A stretch of 7,682 nucleotides of DNA from positions 1-7,682 of the forward strand of contig JBDIBB010000172.1 in NCBI GenBank assembly GCA_039812685.1, written 5' to 3'. The position numbers and the translations under genes were made by a program. This DNA is from JBDIBB01 sp039812685. GTDB lineage: Bacteria > Acidobacteriota > Vicinamibacteria > Vicinamibacterales > JAFNAJ01. The notes under the pieces are model-generated. The model had not been told where the DNA came from and ran no database searches. It saw nothing but the letters and a program-made list of their open reading frames with translations. Shown in pieces: positions 1 to 3,944 of this stretch (positions are counted from its first letter, which is position 1; every line of letters begins with the position of its first letter).

Positions 1-2
1 GG

Positions 3-38
3 ATGCTCAAACTCAAAGAAATCGAACTCAGAAACTGA
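3..38 (+). pseudogene. Possible N-terminal stub of a RecF/SMC/OLD-type ATPase
   Basis: An ATG at position 3 opens the peptide MLKLKEIELRN, followed at once by a TGA stop. In the RecF, SMC and OLD-nuclease ATPases the first strand typically reads like (M)KLKxIxLxNFRSF, so the visible residues match the start of such a protein, cut just before the expected Phe-Arg. The codons are AT-rich compared with everything downstream, which fits foreign DNA. This is a short match judged by eye and could be chance. If real, it is the truncated start of a DNA-repair or defence ATPase whose remainder has been deleted. Confidence 0.25.
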
Positions 39-269
39 CAAAGTAGTACTAGCAGCCCGTGGCGAAAGTGGCGCTGCGTCCGACGGGCGGGGCATCCCGG
101 CTGGCGGCGTTGCTCCTCCCTCAAATACTGGCCGTATTCTCGGTCGTCGCGCCTGGCCATCCGGGCGCCGCGCCCGTCTCGGCGCGACGCGGCACTTCCA
201 CCACGGACTGCTAGCGCCTCCGCGAGGCCGAACGGACCCAGAAGGGACGCCGTGTCTCGTGAGGCCGCG
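39..269. other. Region without a supported gene
   Basis: No convincing gene was found here. A GTG at 59 opens a 51-codon frame ending at 212-214, with a Leu/Ala-rich hydrophobic stretch, but it lacks a clear Shine-Dalgarno sequence or a recognisable family. A small AT-rich inverted repeat (AATAC at 124-128, GTATT at 134-138) sits within it. The stretch most likely belongs to the decayed accessory region. Confidence 0.4.
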
Positions 270-566
270 TCAACCGACCAGGGGGCCAGCCGACTTCAGT
301 TCAGATTTCCGCGGTTCCTCGAGAGCGCGGACACGAAAGAGCGCGTTGTACGAGCCGGCGTCCTTCGCGCGCTTCCGCCGCTCGCACGCCGCGTAGAGCC
401 GGTACGCGAGCTCCCTCACGACGTCGGCCTTCGAGCCGTACTTCGCCAGCAGCTGGGCTGTAACCGCCTCGCCGGCGATGCGTGCGGGTGGGATGTTGGG
501 CCGGTGATCCTGGCTGTGCCGGTAGTCCGTGGTCTTGACGCCGTTCTCGCGGGTTCGCTTGGCCAT
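270..566 (-). pseudogene. Chimeric remnant of DNA methyltransferase genes (restriction-modification debris)
   Basis: The minus-strand frame from ATG at 566 gives 98 residues. Residues 1-34 (MAKRTRENGVKTTDYRHS, then a NIPPA motif at 24-28) resemble the start of large site-specific DNA methyltransferases, which often begin with a T-D-Y-R-H...N-x-P-P-A pattern. Residues 44-76 (KADVVRELAYRLYAACERRKR, then SYNAL at 72-76) resemble the C-terminal end of DUF1156-type DNA methylases, usually annotated as anti-phage or restriction-associated. Such enzymes are many hundreds of residues long, so everything between the two ends, including the SAM-binding and catalytic motifs, is missing. The last 22 residues match neither pattern. 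I read this as an internal deletion or a fusion of two neighbouring methylase genes, and it should have no methylase activity. The next gene upstream on the same strand ends 55 bases away. Family assignments are from recalled motifs only. Confidence 0.5.
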
Positions 567-621
567 CTGTCGGTAGGTCCCGGTGTGAAGTCGCTTCTCT
601 GTTGACTGGCGGGATGGATCG

Positions 622-921
622 TCAAACCGGCAGCGTTCGAGCCGCCTGCCGCGTCTCGTAGGTCTGGGTTTCGTCGCAGCGATTGACCAGGTTCGTGCCC
701 TCCGGCGTCTCATCCATCGACCAGTACACCTTGCCTCCCTCGTGATGGTAGCGGCGCACCTGGGAGTAGAAGCGTCCCGCGACGCCGTGCTCGAAGATGT
801 GCTGCGCGAGCGCCAGCACCATCTCCGCGTTCTCCGGCGTCCGGACGATGTACTCGTGCGGCCAGGTGGAGGCGTAGGTCTTCGCGAAGGTCCAGGGTGT
901 CGTGTCGACGAAGGCGCGCAC
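622..921 (-). CDS. Conserved small protein of unknown function (WTFAKTYA-type), perhaps 5' truncated
   Basis: This minus-strand gene gives about 99 residues from a GTG at 921. The region WTFAKTYASTWPHEYIVR (residues 10-27), followed by a HIFEHG segment, an aromatic YWSM block (66-69) and NRCDETQTYE (80-89), ending near TLPV, matches my memory of a conserved hypothetical protein found among restriction and helicase genes; its function is unknown to me. Third codon positions are overwhelmingly G or C, supporting this strand as coding here. The frame stays open upstream to 1152, but coding character switches to the other strand past about 922, so the natural 5' end may be lost. No Shine-Dalgarno sequence precedes the GTG. 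It lies upstream of the methylase remnant on the same strand. There is no signal peptide or membrane segment. The protein is rich in aromatic and His residues, but I can assign no catalytic site. Confidence 0.55.
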   Translation of the reverse strand: MRAFVDTTPWTFAKTYASTWPHEYIVRTPENAEMVLALAQHIFEHGVAGRFYSQVRRYHHEGGKVYWSMDETPEGTNLVNRCDETQTYETRQAARTLPV

Positions 922-1116
922 TTCGAAGGGCAGGGGCAGGTGGCGCTCGTCGTCGTCTCTCGTGACCACCTGTCCGAGACCCTCGAGACGCACCTGCCGG
1001 TCGCCGAGCAGGCGGTGGGACGCCCGGATGTCTCCGGGCGCGGGCACCATCAGAACTGGACCTTCTGGCGGACCCTGCAGGAGCTGGAGCGGGTGGTGCC
1101 GGTCACGGCCTCTTGA
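922..1116 (+). pseudogene. C-terminal fragment of an unrecognised protein
   Basis: The plus-strand frame ending in TGA at 1114-1116 reads ...VALVVVSRDHLSETLETH, continues through LPVAEQAVGRPD and QNWTFWRTLQELE, and ends VVPVTAS. Nearly every third codon position is G or C, more strongly biased than the opposing minus frame, so I take plus as the original coding strand here. The frame stays open to the left, but there it overlaps the clearly coding minus-strand gene at 622-921, so only the 3' part seems to survive. I recognise no family. The Trp-rich end might belong to a nuclease or helicase accessory protein, but that is a guess. With the opposite-strand gene it forms a tail-less junction, typical of a rearranged island. 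Confidence 0.35.
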
Positions 1117-1134
1117 CAGCGTAGGACCGCGCAG

Positions 1135-1341
1135 TTGCGTCCGATGATGCACAGTGTGCTGGGGATCGATCCCGCGCTCGATTGGGCCGCTATCGGCTCT
1201 GCGAAGCTGACGTTCGCGCCGGGCGGTGACGCCTTCCAGTCGGTGGCGAAGGGACAGGAGTTCGTCCTTGGCATCGAGGGAACCGACCGGCTGACGGCTT
1301 GGCTGTCGGGGATGTTCGAGAGCGACGCCGGGACCGGTTGA
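1135..1341 (+). CDS. Short hypothetical protein, possibly a gene fragment
   Basis: An open frame reaches TGA at 1339-1341 and gives 65-68 residues. Start choices are TTG at 1135 or ATG at 1144 or 1147. None has a good Shine-Dalgarno sequence, so the true 5' end may be missing. From GIDPALDWAAIGSAKLTF onward, with a GQEFVLGIEGTDRLTAWLSG segment, codons show high third-position GC (about 80%) and a plausible mix of hydrophobic and charged residues. There is no signal peptide, membrane segment or known catalytic motif. It follows the previous fragment by about 20 bases on the same strand. The two could be the C-terminal pieces of one gene or of neighbouring genes. I do not recognise the family. 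Confidence 0.4.
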   Translation: MRPMMHSVLGIDPALDWAAIGSAKLTFAPGGDAFQSVAKGQEFVLGIEGTDRLTAWLSGMFESDAGTG

Positions 1342-1769
1342 TGCGAGCGCGCTCTGGGCGTTGCTCTCGCGCGGTCGAGTATCGTCGCTGGAATCGCCGA
1401 CAGGACTGGCTAGGCTGAGCTCGAAGGTGCTCGCCCACCGCGGGAATTCGTCGTCTCATCATCGGCATGCCGGGCGCTGGGCTTGTGCAGCATCGGACGT
1501 CGCGCTACAACGATCGCACTCGGTCCCGGAGGTCCGTGATGGCGCTCCAGGCCTTCTCGTTCCGACGTGCGGCGGGTGCCGTCGCGCGGATCCGCAGCGT
1601 AGCGCCCTCAGTGCCCGCAGGGGCGCCAGGCTGGGCCACGCTGATCGTGCGGCCCGGCCGCCATCCCCTGACGAACGCCGCGGCCGAAGGCCGCTCAACT
1701 GTCCGCCAAGGCCTCTTCTCTCTTCGAACGCCGCACCGCGGGACGCGGCCTGCCGGGAGGGCGAGCGCT
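1342..1769. other. 428-bp stretch with no supported gene; one GC-rich hairpin
   Basis: Frames through this stretch are open in places but read as Arg/Ser/Pro-rich shadows without a recognisable motif. The only structure I see is a perfect hairpin at 1680-1694 (GCGGCC, loop GAA, GGCCGC). It is followed by GCTCAACT and a pyrimidine-rich tract just ahead of the methyltransferase gene. The hairpin lacks a following T run, so it is not a canonical intrinsic terminator. The promoter of the methyltransferase should lie in this stretch, but I could not pick out convincing -35 and -10 elements. Confidence 0.45.
1680..1694. repeat. Perfect GC hairpin upstream of the methyltransferase
   Basis: Arms GCGGCC (1680-1685) and GGCCGC (1689-1694) enclose the three-base loop GAA. 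It could stall transcription entering from the left or be part of the downstream leader. With no T tract and such GC-rich surroundings, it may also be chance. Confidence 0.3.
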
Positions 1770-2429
1770 GTGGACGCCGTAGCCTACGATCGGTGGTATG
1801 AGACGCCGTACGGCCGGTGGGTCGGCCAGCGCGAGGTGGCGCTGCTCCTCGAGGAACTCGCCCCCCGCCCGGGGGAGACGGTGCTCGATGTCGGCTGCGG
1901 CACCGGCTTCTTCACGCGCGCCCTGGCCGCCGCAACCGATGCGCCGGCCACCGGCGTCGACCTCGACACAGCCTGGCTGGCGTACGCGCGCCGCCGCAGC
2001 GCGGCCACCGTTTCCTACGAAGTAGCCGACGCACGCCGCCTCCCGTACGGCCCCGCGAGCTTCGATCTGGTCGTGTCGATCGCCGCGCTCTGCTTCATCG
2101 AGGAAGAGCGCGCCGCCGTCGGCGAGATGCTGCGCGTCGCGCGCCGCCGGGTCGCCATCGGCCTGCTGAACCGCCACAGCCTCCTGTGGCTCCAAAAGGG
2201 CCGGCGCGGCGGCCGCGACGGCTACCGCGGCGCTCGCTGGCACACGGTACGCGAGGGCGCGGACCTGCTGGCCGGGTGGCACGCCGGGCCGGCGCGGGTG
2301 CGCACGGCGCTGCACCTTCCCGGCGGCGGGCCATTCACGCGGACCATGGAGCGGCTCTGGCCGCGATGGCTCCACACCGGCGCGTTCATCCTGCTGGTGG
2401 CAGACGTGCCTGACGCGGCACCGGCATGA
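1770..2429 (+). CDS. Class I SAM-dependent methyltransferase (Methyltransf_11 type)
   Basis: This encodes a soluble methyltransferase of about 219 residues, a normal length for the small UbiE/Methyltransf_11-like class. Residues 38-46 (VLDVGCGTG) are the glycine-rich SAM-binding loop. D64 in GVDLD is the acidic residue expected at the end of strand 2 to hold the SAM ribose. D87 in VADARRLPY is the motif III acidic residue near the adenine. SFDLVVS (97-103) is motif IV. I chose GTG at 1770 because a GGGAGG Shine-Dalgarno sequence ends nine bases before it and because DAVAYDRWYETPYGRW is a usual start for this group. The open frame further upstream reads as non-coding. The C-terminal half (after residue 120) is Arg-rich and probably forms the substrate lid; the substrate cannot be told. 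It is the first intact gene on the plus strand after a run of fragments, so it may be island cargo or a resident gene. It is not a DNA methylase: there is no DPPY-type motif. Confidence 0.85.
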   Translation: MDAVAYDRWYETPYGRWVGQREVALLLEELAPRPGETVLDVGCGTGFFTRALAAATDAPATGVDLDTAWLAYARRRSAATVSYEVADARRLPYGPASFDLVVSIAALCFIEEERAAVGEMLRVARRRVAIGLLNRHSLLWLQKGRRGGRDGYRGARWHTVREGADLLAGWHAGPARVRTALHLPGGGPFTRTMERLWPRWLHTGAFILLVADVPDAAPA

Positions 2430-2463
2430 GATCAGGCCGCGGGGAGCGGGCGGGCGAGCGACG

Positions 2464-2532
2464 ATGAAGGACCAGTACTTCGGCGACGTCAACGACTGCC
2501 GGAAGTACGGGCTGACCCGCGCAACCCCCTGA
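2464..2532 (+). pseudogene. N-terminal stub of a conserved hypothetical protein (MKDQYFGD family)
   Basis: ATG at 2464 opens MKDQYFGDVNDCRKYGLTR and stops at 2530-2532 after 22 residues. MKDQYFGD(V/I)NDYRKYGLLR is, as I remember it, the well conserved start of a hypothetical protein of about 200-300 residues found scattered in islands and phage-like regions. Here the invariant-looking Tyr is Cys, and the frame leaves the family after GL(L)R, so the gene is cut off and probably also mutated. It begins 34 bases after the methyltransferase stop, behind only a weak GGGCGGG stretch. The remaining 3' portion is not visible in the following 150 bases. Function unknown. Confidence 0.5.
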
Positions 2533-2681
2533 ACCTGAGTGGCATCACCTCGGTGCTCCGCACGGTTGCCTGTCCACTGACCTGGTCTCAGGACACGGGA
2601 GGCCCCTGGGTAGCGCGGGTGGAGCCCTGCCGTCTCGGTGCGGCCCAGCCGGCGTCACGGGTCACCTGCTGATTTTCCGTT
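2533..2681. other. Gap between the stub gene and the toxin-antitoxin promoter
   Basis: No coding region is supported here. An imperfect stem-loop lies at 2571-2595: TGTCC plus TGA on the left pairs with TCA plus GGACA on the right, with a two-base bulge and a loop of seven. It could be a relic of a mobile-element end, but no partner copy was seen. Confidence 0.3.
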
Positions 2682-2711
2682 TTGCTGTTTGTCAGCAGCT
2701 CGTGTTATCGT
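2682..2711 (+). promoter_or_regulatory. Candidate promoter and operator of the toxin-antitoxin pair
   Basis: TTGCTG at 2682-2687 and TATCGT at 2706-2711 are separated by 18 bases and resemble -35 and -10 elements. The -10 ends six bases before the ATG at 2718, so the transcript would begin on or next to the start codon. Overlapping the spacer is an inverted repeat, TGCTG (2683-2687) and CAGCA (2693-2697) around a five-base centre. Toxin-antitoxin operons of this type usually repress themselves by antitoxin binding to such a palindrome at the promoter. Matches to consensus are moderate, so this is a proposal. Confidence 0.4.
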
Positions 2712-2717
2712 GATGGC

Positions 2718-2975
2718 ATGTCGAGCAAGGTCACGATGAGCGAACGCGGGGTCATCACCATTCCGGCCGCCCTCCGGGAAACCTATGGCCTGAAGGCGAA
2801 TGACGAGTTGATCCTGGAGGACACCGAAGCCGGGATCCTGCTCCGCCCGGCGGTCAGCGTGCCGATTGAGATCTACACCGAGGCTCGGATCGCCGAGTTC
2901 GCGGGCGACCAGGTGGCGATCGGCCGATACCTGCCCGGGAAACGCGCCAGGGCCACACGGTCAAAGACGAAGTAG
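2718..2975 (+). CDS. vapB: AbrB/SpoVT-type antitoxin of a VapBC-like pair
   Basis: An 85-residue protein. Residues 3-44 form a SpoVT/AbrB swapped-hairpin DNA-binding domain, with the usual pattern KVTMSERGVITIPAALRETY (4-23), then GLKANDEL and a hydrophobic strand ILLRP (40-44). The C-terminal part (IYTEARIAEFAGDQVAIGRYLP, residues 52-73, then a Lys/Arg-rich tail) is the kind of segment that wraps around and blocks a PIN toxin. The protein would neutralise the downstream toxin and repress the operon as part of the complex. I prefer ATG at 2718 to the upstream TTG at 2682 because homology starts at SSKVTMSERG and the upstream residues overlap the promoter. There is no Shine-Dalgarno sequence before this ATG, in keeping with a leaderless message. 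The stop lies five bases before the toxin start. It appears complete and functional, unlike most neighbours. Confidence 0.85.
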   Translation: MSSKVTMSERGVITIPAALRETYGLKANDELILEDTEAGILLRPAVSVPIEIYTEARIAEFAGDQVAIGRYLPGKRARATRSKTK

Positions 2976-2980
2976 CGGCG

Positions 2981-3394
2981 ATGCGGGCGTTTCTCGACGC
3001 CAACGTGCTGTTCTCCGCCAGCAACGCTGGCAGCAACATCGCGGGTCTGATCGCGGTGTTGTGTGCGCAAGGCGCCGCCGCCTCGAGCGACCTCGCGGTC
3101 GAGGAGGCGCGACGTAACATCACCTTGAAGCGCGCGGCCTGGTTGCCGGCCTTCGATCGTCTGCTTCGCTCGGTGGAGGTCGTTCCGTCGGCGCTGTTCG
3201 AGTTGCCGGTACGGGTGCCTCCCAAGGACGCGGCATTGCTCTGCGCCGCCATCCGGACCCGCGCCCACCTGTTCGTGACCGGAGACAGACGGGACTTTGG
3301 TCACCTCATGGGGAAACAGGTCCTCGGGGTGGACATCGTGTCGCCGCTGCGGCTCGCCCAGATCCTGGCCGAGAGGCGTGCCGCAGCCGAGTAG
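2981..3394 (+). CDS. vapC: PIN-domain toxin (VapC-like ribonuclease)
   Basis: A 137-residue PIN-domain protein, the usual size for VapC-type toxins, which cleave RNA using Mg2+ or Mn2+ held by acidic residues. Visible metal-ligand candidates are D6 (FLDANVLFSA), E41 or E42 (VEEARRN), D83 (PPKDAALL) and D102 with D105 (VTGDRRDF), the standard four-acid PIN arrangement, so the active site looks intact. N8 is the customary Asn after the first Asp. The gene starts five bases after the antitoxin stop, so the two are co-transcribed and probably translationally coupled. It is soluble, with no signal peptide. The RNA target cannot be predicted from sequence. The pair sits between gene fragments, consistent with addiction-module behaviour that stabilises an otherwise decaying island. 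The variant resembles the AbrB-linked PIN toxins described as putative PIN nucleases; the label VapC is by analogy. Confidence 0.85.
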   Translation: MRAFLDANVLFSASNAGSNIAGLIAVLCAQGAAASSDLAVEEARRNITLKRAAWLPAFDRLLRSVEVVPSALFELPVRVPPKDAALLCAAIRTRAHLFVTGDRRDFGHLMGKQVLGVDIVSPLRLAQILAERRAAAE

Positions 3395-3504
3395 GCCACA
3401 CGCCGCTCCGCTCCTGCGTCGTGCCCGCTTCTCGCTGGGCAACCGAACCAGATGGTCAGGCCCCGGACAGGCGAATTCTGGCCGGATGTCGCCAACAACC
3501 CCGC
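3395..3504. other. Junction between the toxin gene and the recombinase fragment
   Basis: No intact gene. A tiny frame from ATG at 3452 gives 21 residues (MVRPRTGEFWPDVANNPAPAG) and stops at 3515-3517. Its third codon positions are mostly G or C, so it may be the stub of another truncated gene, but I recognise no family. The recombinase homology begins near 3505 in a different frame. Confidence 0.25.
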
Positions 3505-3673
3505 GCCAGCTGGCTGACGTTCCGGCGGACGTACTCGTCCTGGGCCCACGAGAAGGGGATCCCAGGGAAGGTGGTGGCTCAGCTGATGGGGCACACCAAC
3601 GTGGACGTCACGCTGAACATCTACACGCAGGTGCTGGACGGCTCGCTACGCGCGGCGGCGGAGACCGTCGGGA

Positions 3674-3713
3674 CCGGTTTGTTCACAATTGTTCACAATT
3701 GTTCACAAACCGG
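3674..3713. repeat. Three abutting 10-bp repeats forming a near-palindrome
   Basis: TTGTTCACAA occurs three times without gaps (3679-3688, 3689-3698, 3699-3708), flanked by inverted CCGGT (3674-3678) and ACCGG (3709-3713). Each unit is itself a small palindrome TTGT-TC-ACAA. The whole 40 bp therefore equals its reverse complement except at the three central TC pairs. It is AT-rich in very GC-rich surroundings and lies 32 bases from the tRNA 3' end, in the last part of the recombinase frame. Spacing of one helical turn suits a protein-binding array, such as an arm site for the recombinase or a directionality factor. A terminator hairpin is less likely, as no T tract follows on the plus strand. 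Confidence 0.85.
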
Positions 3714-3745
3714 AGAGGGGCATGCCGCTAAGTTGTTGAAAACAT

Positions 3746-3790
3746 TGGCGCGCCCTGCAGGACTCGAACCTGCGACCTCCTGGTTCGTAG
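3746..3790. other. Inferred element attachment site in the tRNA 3' half
   Basis: Elements with tyrosine recombinases commonly insert at the T arm or anticodon arm of a tRNA gene, leaving the 3' part duplicated at the far end. The recombinase fragment pointing into this tRNA implies that the attachment core lies within this segment. No second copy of the tRNA 3' part is visible elsewhere in the window, so the far boundary must lie left of position 1 or has been deleted. Exact core limits are not determinable here. Confidence 0.4.
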
Positions 3791-3822
3791 CCAGACGCTC
3801 TATCCAACTGAGCTAAGGGCGC
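3746..3822 (-). tRNA. tRNA-Arg (anticodon ACG)
   Basis: A complete 77-base tRNA on the minus strand. The acceptor stem is GCGCCCT with AGGGCGC, discriminator G, and an encoded CCA at the 3' end (3746-3748). The D arm is GCTC-AGTTGGATA-GAGC. The anticodon stem is TCTGG with CCAGG (one U-G pair), around the loop CTACGAA, which puts ACG at positions 34-36 and so reads CGN arginine codons after A34 deamination to inosine. The T arm is GCAGG-TTCGAGT-CCTGC. The gene is intact, as expected when an integrated element restores the 3' end. It lies downstream of the glycosidase on the same strand, about 120 bases on. A TACCAT hexamer on the minus strand (3881-3886) could be its -10, implying a leader of about 50 bases, but this is weak. 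Confidence 0.95.
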
Positions 3823-3944
3823 GCCCGGCGGCCCGCGGCGCGCCGCAAGGGGCAGACGCACCGTCGGTCAGGAACCACGCATGGTAACACGGAACACCGC
3901 AGCGCGACAGGCCGCCGGCCCTCCGCCCGGCCGCCACGCCGCCC

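Larger units (their letters stand above)
3421..3816 (+). pseudogene. C-terminal fragment of a tyrosine recombinase/integrase
   Basis: Recognisable integrase sequence starts near 3505 (ASWLTFRRTYSSWAHEKG) and runs through VVAQLMGH (GH at 3589-3594) to the nucleophile Tyr in LNIYTQ (codon 3622-3624). It ends in the LFTIVHN stretch near 3700. Only the last quarter of a 300-400 residue enzyme remains: the DNA-binding N-terminal domain and the catalytic Arg I and Lys are absent. In box II, usually H-x-x-R, the His position reads Leu (L-T-F-R), while the Arg, the second His and the Tyr are kept. The first 28 or so residues of the open frame do not look like integrase. The frame has no stop of its own and reads through the antisense of the tRNA gene, giving the false peptide ARPAGLEPATSWF and a stop at 3814-3816 inside the tRNA. 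Placement tail to tail against the tRNA 3' end is typical of an element inserted there. It should be inactive. Confidence 0.8.

Noticed and set aside
44..51. Short palindrome TAGTACTA
   Set aside because: Eight bases with no repeat or partner is too short to support a site.
252..605. Plus-strand open frame of 117 residues
   Set aside because: It is the antisense shadow of the methylase remnant. The composition is Arg/Leu-rich without motifs, and the minus strand has the recognisable sequence.
1073..1082. A 10-base match (CCCTGCAGGA) to the tRNA-Arg 3' half, as a possible distal attachment repeat
   Set aside because: It is too short, it lies inside a coding-like segment, and the match does not extend into the T loop, so it is probably chance.
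1660..1710. Possible integron attC-like site around the hairpin and GCTCAAC
   Set aside because: There is a hairpin and an RYYYAAC-like match, but no properly placed GTTRRRY partner, no second site and no integron integrase.
1467..1769. Extended N-terminus for the methyltransferase
   Set aside because: Upstream residues are low-complexity Arg/Ala/Pro without family similarity, and a Shine-Dalgarno sequence supports GTG at 1770.
3835..3846. Perfect 12-bp palindrome GCGGCGCGCCGC just upstream of the tRNA as a terminator or operator
   Set aside because: It is pure GC in a GC-rich gap, with no loop or T tract, and is easily explained by composition.
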